From the NCBI RefSeq assembly GCF_001514195.1, contig NZ_KQ948735.1, forward strand, positions 1,043,413 through 1,107,412: a DNA stretch of 64,000 nt, read 5' to 3'. The notes below the pieces were generated by a model that saw only the letters and a list, made by a program, of their open reading frames with translations, searched no databases and was not told where the DNA came from. A program made the translations under genes and the position numbers. The stretch comes from Streptomyces griseorubiginosus. GTDB taxonomy: Bacteria; Actinomycetota; Actinomycetes; Streptomycetales; Streptomycetaceae. This document shows positions 51,161 through 59,127 of this stretch, in pieces (within the stretch, counting starts at the first letter, position 1; each line of letters starts with the position of its first letter).

Positions 51161-51260
51161 CGGTCGTCGAACCGGATGAGCGGCCGTCGAACCGGATCGG
51201 CGGTCGTCGAACCGGATCTTCGGTCGTCGAGCCGGATCTTCGGTCGTCGAGCCGAAGCGA
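51161..51260. repeat. five 20-bp direct repeats between GH35 and AraC genes
   Basis: Units start at 51161, 51181, 51201, 51221 and 51241, each opening CGGTCGTCGA or CGGCCGTCGA and continuing ACCGGAT or GCCGGAT. The 20-base step is about two helical turns, which places every unit on the same face of the DNA. A degraded sixth unit may precede at 51141. Confidence 0.85.
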
Positions 51261-51278
51261 TGCGTGGAAGGCGCGGCG

Positions 51279-52151
51279 ATGTACCACACCTGGATGCGGT
51301 TCCTCACCCCCGGCCCCGTCCACCACCGTCTCGGCCTCGTCTGCCTCGGCGTCGGCCTCCAGTACGGCCCGCTGCCCACCGTCGGCCCCCGCACCCTCGA
51401 CAGCCACGTCGCCGTCGTCATCAGCAGCGGCACCGGGTGGTACGAGACCCCCGACGGGCGGCGCCGGACGGTCACCGCGCCCGCACTGCTGTGGCTCACG
51501 CCGGGCGTCCCGCACCACTACGCGCCGGACCCCGGCACCGGCTGGGACGAGGGGTTCGTCGGCTTCACCGGGCCCGCCACGACGACGTACACCGAACTCG
51601 GGTACATCGAACCGGAGCGTCCCGTGGTGGCGCTGTCCGATGCCGCCGGTCCCCGCGCGGTGATCGCCCGGATCGCGCGCGCCGCCCGCCGCGACAACCC
51701 GCTCCTGGAGGTGGAGACGGGCGCCGCGGTCCACGAACTGCTGGTCGCCCTGCGCCGTGCCCGCGCCGACCTCGCCCCCGACGGCGACCCCGTCCTCAAG
51801 GCCCTCGCCCGCGACGCCTTCAAGCCGATGTCCGTCGCCGACCACGCGGGCCGGCACGGCATGACGCTGGCCGAACTGCGCACCGCCGTGCGCCGGGGCG
51901 CGGGGTGCAGCCCCAAGGACTACCTCCTCGGCATCCGCCTCGACCGCGCCAAGGAACTCCTCGCCGCGACGGAACTCCCCGTCGCCGCCATCGCCCGCCG
52001 CGTCGGCTACGACGACCCCGCCTACTTCTCCCGCCTCTTCACCCGCCGCGTCGGCATGCCCCCCGTCCGCTTCCGAGCCCAGGAGGCCCGAGCGGTCCCC
52101 GGAGGCTGGAGCAACCAGGTCCCGGATCCGGGGGATCTGCCGCGGATCTGA
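51279..52151 (+). CDS. AraC-family transcriptional regulator
   Basis: 290 aa. The N-terminal half is a cupin-type sugar-sensing domain (SSGTGWYETPDGRRRTVTAPALLWLTPGVPHHYAPD). The C-terminal half carries two helix-turn-helix motifs, ending LPVAAIARRVGYDDPAYFSRLFTRRVGMPPVRFR, the AraC signature. ATG 51279 has GGAAGG seven bases upstream. It is divergent from the GH35 beta-galactosidase, so it is probably its activator, responding to a galactoside. Confidence 0.92.
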   Translation: MYHTWMRFLTPGPVHHRLGLVCLGVGLQYGPLPTVGPRTLDSHVAVVISSGTGWYETPDGRRRTVTAPALLWLTPGVPHHYAPDPGTGWDEGFVGFTGPATTTYTELGYIEPERPVVALSDAAGPRAVIARIARAARRDNPLLEVETGAAVHELLVALRRARADLAPDGDPVLKALARDAFKPMSVADHAGRHGMTLAELRTAVRRGAGCSPKDYLLGIRLDRAKELLAATELPVAAIARRVGYDDPAYFSRLFTRRVGMPPVRFRAQEARAVPGGWSNQVPDPGDLPRI

Positions 52152-52562
52152 GGGGGGCGGCCGTTCTGACGGGGGTGGTCTCCGGGGGACCGGGCCCGCG
52201 GACCGAGCCGGGGTGCTCTCCTTGAGACCGGGACCCTGTCCTTCTGGCCGAGGCAGTACCCCGGGCTTGGGCTCCTGCGTGGCCGGGGTGGTCCCTCGGG
52301 AGCCTGTGCTTGCGGCTGGGTGGCCCTTCGGGGCCTGGGCTGGGCCCGGGCGTCCCCGGGGAGTGCGCATCCATCAGCCGGGCTGGGACAACCACCTGAG
52401 GGGCCGAGGCGGTGACCGTCGCAGGACCGGCCGTCCGAGGGGCTGCGCTGGTGATCTACGGCCCCGGCTCAGTCACCTCGAGCGCCGCCCGGCCGGTCGT
52501 GCTTGCGGGCGGGAGTATCCGGCGATCTTTTCCTTAACCCCCTCCCCGTAATGTTGTCGACC
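52152..52562. other. 411-base gap without a supported gene
   Basis: The sequence is G-rich on the + strand and contains short open frames on both strands, but none has a ribosome site, codon bias or recognisable protein. No repeat unit or clear RNA structure is seen. The promoter of the chorismate mutase gene should lie at its right end. Confidence 0.5.
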
Positions 52563-52913
52563 ATGACCACCAGCAACACCGGAAACGGTGACGTCGACCC
52601 CGCCGTCCGTGAGGAGCTCGCCCGGCTGCGGGACAGTATCGACAACATCGACGCGGCCGTAGTGCACATGCTCGCCGAGCGGTTCAAGGCCACCCAGCAG
52701 GTCGGCCACCTCAAGGCCCGCCACCAGCTGCCCCCCGCCGACCCGGCCCGCGAGTCCCGCCAGATCGAACGGCTGCGCACCCTCGCCGAGAACGCCAAAC
52801 TCGACCCGGCCTTCGCGGAGAAGTTCCTCAACTTCATCATCGCCGAGGTCATCCGGCACCACGAGCGCATCGCCGAGGACACCGTCAACGGCAGCACCAC
52901 CACGGCCGATTGA
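52563..52913 (+). CDS. chorismate mutase (AroQ type)
   Basis: 116-aa helical AroQ enzyme converting chorismate to prephenate for Phe/Tyr. The core is ELARLRDSIDNIDAAVVHMLAERFKATQQVGHLKARHQLPPADPARESRQ, with the catalytic Arg and Lys residues in the usual spacing. It is not fused to prephenate dehydratase or DAHP synthase. ATG 52563 (MTTSNTG) is taken, with ATG 52551 possible; no convincing ribosome site precedes either. Confidence 0.9.
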   Translation: MTTSNTGNGDVDPAVREELARLRDSIDNIDAAVVHMLAERFKATQQVGHLKARHQLPPADPARESRQIERLRTLAENAKLDPAFAEKFLNFIIAEVIRHHERIAEDTVNGSTTTAD

Positions 52914-53025
52914 CCCCGCGGGACACACACGGCATGCTGCCCCGAGCACTCCTTGTCAGCCTGCGAGCACTCCCCGTCAACACACGGGCGTAGGCTGGTC
53001 GTCCGCGAGGGAGGGACGTCGGGCC

Positions 53026-53643
53026 ATGCCGTCGGATGCCAGGATCCTCATCGTCGACGACCACGAGGACACGCTCTACGCCCTGGAGAGCGCCCTGGCC
53101 CCGCTGGGCTACCGGCTCGGCCGCGCCACCAGCGGTGACGAGGCCCTCAAGCAGGTGCTCCGGGGCCAGGTCGGCCTCCTGCTCCTCGACGTGCGGATGC
53201 CCGGCGTCAGCGGCCTCGACGTGGTCCGCTACATGCGCCGCCTGGAACAGACCCAGCACATCCCCGTCATCCTGCTCACCGGCTTCGGCCCCGACCACGA
53301 ACTCACCTCCGCCGCCTTCGCCCTCGGCGTCGCCGACCTCGTGATGAAGCCCATCGACCCCTGGGCCCTGCGCACCAAGGTCCGCTACCTCTTCGACGCC
53401 CACCGCCGCCACCTCGCCCTCGAACACGAGGTGCGCGAACTGCGCGCCCTCGTCAAAGGCCACAGCGAGGACCACGGCGACGACCACGGCAACGACCACC
53501 GCGACGACCACCGCGAGAACCCCGGTGAGGAACAGGCCGCGCCCACCACCCCCCACCCCACCCTGCCCCACCCCGACGCCCGCGTCCCCCTCCAGCGCGG
53601 ACAGGGGGCGCACACCGAGGAGCTCGAACAGGACCGGACATAA
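53026..53643 (+). CDS. single-domain response regulator with His/Asp-rich tail
   Basis: 205 aa. A receiver domain (about residues 4-125) shows ILIVDDHEDT, the phospho-acceptor Asp in LLLLDVRMPGVSG, the conserved Thr region VILLTGFG and the Lys in VMKPIDPW. After a coiled-coil-like segment (HLALEHEVRELRALV) comes a tail with four DHGD/DHRE-like units and a Pro-rich end. There is no DNA-binding domain, so output is by protein contact. GGGAGGG precedes ATG 53026. No sensor kinase is nearby. Confidence 0.87.
   Translation: MPSDARILIVDDHEDTLYALESALAPLGYRLGRATSGDEALKQVLRGQVGLLLLDVRMPGVSGLDVVRYMRRLEQTQHIPVILLTGFGPDHELTSAAFALGVADLVMKPIDPWALRTKVRYLFDAHRRHLALEHEVRELRALVKGHSEDHGDDHGNDHRDDHRENPGEEQAAPTTPHPTLPHPDARVPLQRGQGAHTEELEQDRT
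53470..53517 (+). repeat. four 12-bp in-frame repeats in response regulator tail
   Basis: GACCACGGCGAC and three close variants run in frame and encode DHGD, DHGN, DHRD and DHRE. Alternating Asp and His could bind divalent metal. Confidence 0.75.
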
Positions 53644-53699
53644 GGCGTGTACCGATCCGCCTCTGTGAGTTGGCCCTGCCATCAGGCAGCATGTCCTGC

Positions 53700-56186
53700 A
53701 TGTCCGTACTGACGCGCGACGAAGCGCAGACCCGTGCCAAGCTCCTCGACGTTCACCGCTACACCATCGCGCTCGACCTCACCACCGGCGACGAGACCTT
53801 CGCGTCCCGGACCGTCGTCAGGTTCACCGCGCGCGCGGAGGCGGACACCTTCGTCGAGCTCAAGCCGGCCGAACTGCGAGAGGCGACCCTCGACGGCCGC
53901 CCCCTCGACCCGGAGACCCTCGACGGCAACCGGCTGCCCCTGAAGGGCCTGACCGCCGGCGAGCACGAACTGCGGATCGACGCCGTCATGCGCTACTCCC
54001 GCACCGGCGAGGGCATGCACCGCTTCACGGACCCCAGCGACGGCGAGTCGTACGTCTACACCCAGCTGTTCATGGAGGACGTCCAGCGCGTCTTCGCCGC
54101 CTTCGACCAGCCCGACCTCAAGGCCGTCTTCGACCTCACGGTCACCGCCCCCGAAGGCTGGACCGTCCTCGCCAACGGCATCACCGAACACCTCGGCGAA
54201 GGCCGCTGGCAGGCCGCCCCCACCCCCCTCATCTCCACCTACCTCGTCGCCGTCGCCGCCGGCCCCTGGCACTCCGTACGCACCGAACACCGCGGCCTGC
54301 CCTTCGGCATCCACTGCCGCCGCTCCCTCGCCCCCTACCTCGACCCGGACGCCGACGAGATCTTCGAGATCACCCGGCAGTGCTACGACCGCTACCACGA
54401 GAAGTTCGAGGAGCCCTACCCCTTCGACTCCTACGACCAGGCCTTCGTCCCCGAGTTCAACGCCGGCGCCATGGAGAACCCCGGCCTCGTCACCTTCCGC
54501 GACGAGTTCGTCTACCGCTCCGCCGTCACCGACACCGAGCGCCAGACCCGCGCCATGGTCATCGCCCACGAGATGGCCCACATGTGGTTCGGCGACCTCG
54601 TCACCCTGCGCTGGTGGGACGACATCTGGCTCAACGAGTCCTTCGCCGAGTACATGGGCTACCAGACCCTCACCGAGGCCACCCGCTTCACGGACACCTG
54701 GGTCGACTTCGGCGTCATGCGCAAGGGCTGGGGCTACGACGCCGACCAGCGCCCCTCCACCCACCCCGTCGCCCCCGAAGCCGTCGAGGACACCGCCTCG
54801 GCCATGCTCAACTTCGACGGCATCTCCTACGCCAAGGGCGCCTCCGCACTGCGCCAACTCGTGCACTGGCTCGGCGAGAAGGACTTCCTCGCCGGCATCA
54901 ACACCCACTTCGCCCGGCACAGGTTCGGCAACGCCACCCTCGCCGACTTCATCGACTCCCTCGCCTCCGCCACCGAACGCGACGTCCACGCCTGGGCCGA
55001 CGCCTGGCTGCGCACCACCGGCGTCGACACCCTGCGGCCCGTCGTCACCCGCGGCGAGGAAGCCACGTACACCCTCCAGGTCGAGCACAAGGGCAGCCGC
55101 CCGCACCGCATCGCCGTCGGCCTCTACGACCAGGACGTCACCGACGAGGGCCGCCACCTCGTCCTGCGCGACCGCCTCGACCTCGACGTCCCCCAGAGCG
55201 AACCCCTCCCCATCGGCAAGCGGCCCGCCCTCCTGCTCCTCAACGACGGCGACCTCACCTACGCCAAGGTCCGCTTCGACCCCCAGTCCTTCACCACCGT
55301 CACCGAGTGCCTCTCCGGACTCCCCTCGCCGCTGACCCGCGCCGTCGTCTGGAACGCCCTGCGCGACGCCGTCCGCGACGGCGAACTCCCGCCCTCCGCC
55401 TACCTGGAGGCCGCCCGCGCCCACCTCCCGCACGAGACCGACCTCGCCCTCGTCCAGGGCGTCCTCGCCTTCGCCGCCACCTACGTCGCCGACCGCTACA
55501 TCACCCCCGAGGAACGCCCCGCCGCCCTGTCCCTCCTCACCGCACTGTGCCGCGACCTCATCCGCCGCACCGAGGACGGCGACAACCCCGGCCTGCGCCT
55601 GATCGCCGTACGCCACTGCATCAACGTGGCCGCCCACCCCGACACCATCGCCGCCTGGCTCGCCGACGGCACCGTCCCCGGCGGACCCGAACTCGACCCC
55701 GAACTGCGCTGGCGCGTCCTCGCCCGCCTCGCCGTCCTCGGCGCCACCGACGAGGCCGCCATCGCCGCCGAACTCGCCCGCGACCCCTCCGCCACCGGCC
55801 AGGAAGGCGCCGCCCGCTGCCGCGCCGCCCTTCCCTCCGAAGAGGCCAAGGCCGCCGCCTGGGACGCCATGTTCACCCGCGACGACCTCTCCAACTACCT
55901 CTTCACCGCCACCGCCCAGGGCTTCTGGCAACCCGAACAGGCCGATCTCGTACGGCAGTACGTGCCCCGCTACTACGACGACGCCGTCGCCCTCGCCGCC
56001 CGCCGAGGGCCCGCCATCGCCGACGCCGTGGGCCGCTGGGCCTTCCCCGACTACGCCATCGACGAGGACACCCTCCGCCTCGGCGAGACCTGTCTGCGCG
56101 ACGCCGACCCCATCCCCGCCCTGCGCCGCAAACTCACCGACCAACTCGACGACCTCGGGCGCGCGTTGCGGGTGAGGCAGGCCTAG
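53700..56186 (+). CDS. pepN: aminopeptidase N (M1 family)
   Basis: 828-aa cytoplasmic zinc aminopeptidase. It shows the exopeptidase motif FNAGAMENPGLVTF and the zinc site VIAHEMAHMWFGDLVTLRWWDDIWLNESFAEYMG (HExxH plus Glu 18 residues on), with the catalytic Tyr region later. The C-terminal helical domain (about 450-828) is complete. ATG 53700 (MSVLTRDEAQ) is chosen; ATG 53691 three codons earlier is possible. Codon use is extremely C-rich at third positions, producing long open frames on the other strand that are not genes. Confidence 0.95.
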   Translation: MSVLTRDEAQTRAKLLDVHRYTIALDLTTGDETFASRTVVRFTARAEADTFVELKPAELREATLDGRPLDPETLDGNRLPLKGLTAGEHELRIDAVMRYSRTGEGMHRFTDPSDGESYVYTQLFMEDVQRVFAAFDQPDLKAVFDLTVTAPEGWTVLANGITEHLGEGRWQAAPTPLISTYLVAVAAGPWHSVRTEHRGLPFGIHCRRSLAPYLDPDADEIFEITRQCYDRYHEKFEEPYPFDSYDQAFVPEFNAGAMENPGLVTFRDEFVYRSAVTDTERQTRAMVIAHEMAHMWFGDLVTLRWWDDIWLNESFAEYMGYQTLTEATRFTDTWVDFGVMRKGWGYDADQRPSTHPVAPEAVEDTASAMLNFDGISYAKGASALRQLVHWLGEKDFLAGINTHFARHRFGNATLADFIDSLASATERDVHAWADAWLRTTGVDTLRPVVTRGEEATYTLQVEHKGSRPHRIAVGLYDQDVTDEGRHLVLRDRLDLDVPQSEPLPIGKRPALLLLNDGDLTYAKVRFDPQSFTTVTECLSGLPSPLTRAVVWNALRDAVRDGELPPSAYLEAARAHLPHETDLALVQGVLAFAATYVADRYITPEERPAALSLLTALCRDLIRRTEDGDNPGLRLIAVRHCINVAAHPDTIAAWLADGTVPGGPELDPELRWRVLARLAVLGATDEAAIAAELARDPSATGQEGAARCRAALPSEEAKAAAWDAMFTRDDLSNYLFTATAQGFWQPEQADLVRQYVPRYYDDAVALAARRGPAIADAVGRWAFPDYAIDEDTLRLGETCLRDADPIPALRRKLTDQLDDLGRALRVRQA

Positions 56187-56302
56187 CGCGGACTTTCCCC
56201 GTACGGCAGTACCCCCTTTCGGGTCAGGATCGTTGAACTCTCCGGGCGCGCCCAGCCGACGCCGTCCAAGCTGGAAGCCCCCAGCGCTCCCGGAGGTCGA
56301 CG

Positions 56303-57664
56303 ATGCACACCTCACTGCGTCCGCTGCTCGACACGGTCCTGGACGCGCTGGAGGAGGGGACCCGCCTGAGGAGCGGGCCCCTGCCGGCCGGCGGCCCGAC
56401 AGAGGTGGCGGAGCGGCTCCGGTCCGCAGTGGGGGACGTGTTCCCGGACGAGGGCGACCCGGACGCCCTACGGCACCTGGTCCGCGCCGTGGCGGAAGGC
56501 GCCGCGGACCCGGCGGACCCCCTCTGCACGGCCCACCTCCACTGCCCACCCCTGGCGGTGGCAGCGGCAGCCGACCTGGCCGTCAGCATCCTGAACCCTT
56601 CGATGGACTCCTGGGACCAGGCTCCGGCGGCATCGGAGCTGGAGTCACTGGTGACACGGCAACTGGCGAGAGAGGTCTACGCCGAGACACCTAGGGACGC
56701 GGGGAACTGCGCGACAAGCCCCCACCGGCCCGACGCTCTGATCACAACGGGTGGCACGGAATCAAACCAAATCGCCCTCCTCCTGGCCAGAGAGACCCTG
56801 GGTCCGGGCGTCCGATTGGTCTGCGGCGAGAACGCCCACCACTCCCTCCCAAGATCCGCATGGCTCCTGGGCCTGCCCGATCCAGTGATCGTTCCCACCC
56901 CAACCGGCACACTCGACCCCGCCGCCCTCGACAAGGCCCTCCACGGCCCGTCGGTCATCGTCGCGACCGCCGGCACCACCGACGCCGGCCTCATCGACCC
57001 CCTCCCCGAGATCGCCGCCCTGTGCGCACACCGCGGCGCCCGCCTGCACATCGACGCGGCCTACGGCGGAGGGCTCCTCTTCAGCACGAGGTACAGAGCC
57101 AAGCTCACTGGCCTGAGCGTCGCAGACACCGTCACCCTCGACCTCCACAAACTCGGCTGGCAGCCCGTCGCCGCAGGACTCCTCGCCGTCCGCGACGACA
57201 ACGACCTCGCCGCCCTCAACCACCGCGCCGACTACCTCAACGCCGACGACGACACCGAGGCCGGCCTCCCCGACCTCCTCGGCCGCTCCCTGCGCACCAC
57301 CCGCCGCCCGGACGTCCTCAAGATCGCCGTCACGCTGAAAACCCTCGGCCGCGAAGGACTCGCCGCCCTCGTCGACCAAGTCTGCTCAACAGCACAGGAG
57401 TTCGCCGCACTCGTCGACCGGCACCCCGGCTTCGAACTCCACGCCCCGCCCACCATCAGCACCGTCCTGTTCCGCCCCGCGAACGCCACCGACGACGCCG
57501 TGGCCGCCGTACGCCGACAACTCCTCACCGACGGCCGCGCCGTCCTCGGCCGAGCCCGCGCGGCGAACCGGCTCTGGCTCAAGGCCACCCTCCTCAACCC
57601 CACCACCCGGCCGGCCCAGCTCACCGCACTCCTGCACCTCGTGGAAGGAACCACCCCCCGATGA
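56303..57664 (+). CDS. PLP-dependent decarboxylase, DesA/diaminobutyrate decarboxylase-like
   Basis: 453-aa group II decarboxylase. It shows LHCPPLAVAAAADLAVSILNPSMDSWDQAP, ALITTGGTESNQIALLLARE, HIDAAYGGGLLF and the PLP lysine in TLDLHKLGWQPVAAG. The closest type is siderophore lysine (DesA) or diaminobutyrate decarboxylase. Residues ~131-142 (PRDAGNCATSPH) are encoded by a dispersed genomic repeat (56692-56735). The first ~600 bases use AGA/AGG and T/A-ending codons more than the neighbours. GGAGG precedes ATG 56303. The next gene, an N-hydroxylase, starts on the overlapping ATGA. Confidence 0.88.
   Translation: MHTSLRPLLDTVLDALEEGTRLRSGPLPAGGPTEVAERLRSAVGDVFPDEGDPDALRHLVRAVAEGAADPADPLCTAHLHCPPLAVAAAADLAVSILNPSMDSWDQAPAASELESLVTRQLAREVYAETPRDAGNCATSPHRPDALITTGGTESNQIALLLARETLGPGVRLVCGENAHHSLPRSAWLLGLPDPVIVPTPTGTLDPAALDKALHGPSVIVATAGTTDAGLIDPLPEIAALCAHRGARLHIDAAYGGGLLFSTRYRAKLTGLSVADTVTLDLHKLGWQPVAAGLLAVRDDNDLAALNHRADYLNADDDTEAGLPDLLGRSLRTTRRPDVLKIAVTLKTLGREGLAALVDQVCSTAQEFAALVDRHPGFELHAPPTISTVLFRPANATDDAVAAVRRQLLTDGRAVLGRARAANRLWLKATLLNPTTRPAQLTALLHLVEGTTPR
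56692..56735 (+). repeat. dispersed 44-bp Streptomyces repeat, copy C, inside a CDS
   Basis: It matches copies A (24648) and B (22611, minus) over the whole 44 bases, with TAGGGACGCGGGGAACTGCG against TAGGGGCGCGGGGAACTGCG at the start. Here it is read through in a frame without stops. Confidence 0.8.
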
Positions 57665-59085
57665 ACCCCCACCCCCCACACCACGAGCCCGACGCGCCCC
57701 GCGACCTCGTCGGCATCGGCATCGGACCCTGCAACCTCTCCCTCGCCGCCCTCGCCCAGCCCCTCACCACCCTCGACGCCGTCTTCTACGAACAGCGCCC
57801 CGCCTTCCACTGGCACCCCGGACTCCTGATCGACGGCGCCACCGTCCAAGTCCCCTTCCTCGCCGACCTGGTGACCCTCGTCGACCCCGCCAGCAACTGG
57901 ACCTTCCTCAACTACCTCAAGGCCCGCGAGCGCCTGTTCCCCTTCTACTTCGCCGAGCGCTTCCACATCCAGCGCGCCGAGTACGACGCCTACTGCCGCT
58001 GGGTCGCCGAGAACCTCCCCGGCCTGCACTTCCGCCACCAGGTCGACGCCGTCCGCTTCAACCCCGAACGCGACGTCTTCGAAGTCGACTTCACCCAGCT
58101 CGACAACGACGGCGAAGCCGAGGCCCTCGGCCGTACGTACACCAAGAACATCGTCGTCGGCATCGGCACCGAGCCCTACGTGCCGGAACCGCTCAAGCCC
58201 CTCGTCGAGGCCCCCGGCGTACCCGTCGTCCACGCCGCCGACTACCTCGACCACCGCCAGAGCCTCCTCACCGCAGACCACGTCACCGTCGTCGGCTCAG
58301 GACAGTCCGGCGCCGAGGTCTTCCTCGACCTGCTCCGCAACCGCCCCACCGGCCGCGAACGACTGCACTGGCTCGGCCGTACCGAAGCGTTCGCGCCCAT
58401 GGAGTACTCCAAGCTCGGCCTCGAACACTTCACCCCCGACCACACCCGCTACTTCCACGCCCTGTCCGAAAGCGTCCGCGACCGCCTCGGCACCACCCAG
58501 TGGCAGCTCCACCGCGGCATCGGAGCCGACACCATCGCCGCCATCCACGACGAGCTCTACCACCGCACCCTGCACGGCGGCTGGCCCGACGCCGTCCTCA
58601 CCCCCGGCGTCCGCGTCCGCACCGCCGGACGCATCGCCACCACGAAGATCGTCGAACTCCACCTCGAACACATCCAGCAGGGCAGCCGCTCCCGCCTCAC
58701 CACCGACGCCGTCGTCCTCGCCACCGGCTACCGCGAACGCCCCCTCGACCGCATCCTCGCCGGACTCGACCCCTACCTGCGCCGCGACAGCCGCGAACGC
58801 CCCCGCGCCGACGAGCAGTTCAGACTCGACCTCGACCCCTCCGTCACCGGCGCCGACTGCCATGTGTACGTGCAGAACGCCGAACGCCACACCCACGGCG
58901 TCGGCGCCCCCGACCTCGGCCTCGCCGCCTGGCGCAGCGCCACCATCCTCAACACCGTCACCGGCAAGAACCCCTACCCCCTGCCCGCCCGCACCGCCTT
59001 CACCACCTTCGGCCTCGAACAGCGGCCCCTGATCCCACCCGCCCGCCAGGCCCCCGCCCTGACACCCCTGGTGGAAGGACGGTGA
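57661..59085 (+). CDS. lysine/ornithine/cadaverine N-monooxygenase (IucD/DesB family)
   Basis: 474-aa flavin-dependent N-hydroxylase of siderophore pathways. The FAD motif is DLVGIGIGPCNLSLAAL, followed by QVPFLADLVTLVDPASNWTFLNYLK, the NADPH motif VTVVGSGQSGAEVFLDLL and the C-terminal DAVVLATGYRERPLD. Coupled to a decarboxylase (ATGA), it should hydroxylate the diamine made there, or the amino acid itself. The acyltransferase and NIS synthetase (DesC, DesD) needed to finish a hydroxamate siderophore are not in the window. Confidence 0.93.
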   Translation: MNPHPPHHEPDAPRDLVGIGIGPCNLSLAALAQPLTTLDAVFYEQRPAFHWHPGLLIDGATVQVPFLADLVTLVDPASNWTFLNYLKARERLFPFYFAERFHIQRAEYDAYCRWVAENLPGLHFRHQVDAVRFNPERDVFEVDFTQLDNDGEAEALGRTYTKNIVVGIGTEPYVPEPLKPLVEAPGVPVVHAADYLDHRQSLLTADHVTVVGSGQSGAEVFLDLLRNRPTGRERLHWLGRTEAFAPMEYSKLGLEHFTPDHTRYFHALSESVRDRLGTTQWQLHRGIGADTIAAIHDELYHRTLHGGWPDAVLTPGVRVRTAGRIATTKIVELHLEHIQQGSRSRLTTDAVVLATGYRERPLDRILAGLDPYLRRDSRERPRADEQFRLDLDPSVTGADCHVYVQNAERHTHGVGAPDLGLAAWRSATILNTVTGKNPYPLPARTAFTTFGLEQRPLIPPARQAPALTPLVEGR

Positions 59086-59086
59086 A

Positions 59087-59120
59087 CGCCGGCGACGGCA
59101 TACGCAGCACGTCGCCGGCG
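59087..59120. terminator. bidirectional terminator
   Basis: A perfect 11-bp stem (59087-59097 with 59110-59120) and a 12-base loop lie between the converging N-hydroxylase and nucleotidase genes, starting two bases after the first stop. Confidence 0.8.
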
Positions 59121-59127
59121 CGCACCC

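Noticed and set aside
51161..51260. CRISPR or replication-origin iterons
   Set aside because: No spacers, no cas or rep gene; the position between divergent AraC and GH35 genes fits operator sites.
52039..52551. Short open frames in the gap between AraC and chorismate mutase genes
   Set aside because: Pro/Gly/Arg-rich with no ribosome site or family resemblance on either strand.
56150..56220. Iron box before the siderophore-type decarboxylase
   Set aside because: The best match (GAGGCAGGCCTAGC) agrees at too few positions and lies within the end of pepN.
53682..56549. 955-codon open frame opposite pepN
   Set aside because: Gly/Val-rich shadow of a gene with extreme C-ending codon use; no start signal.
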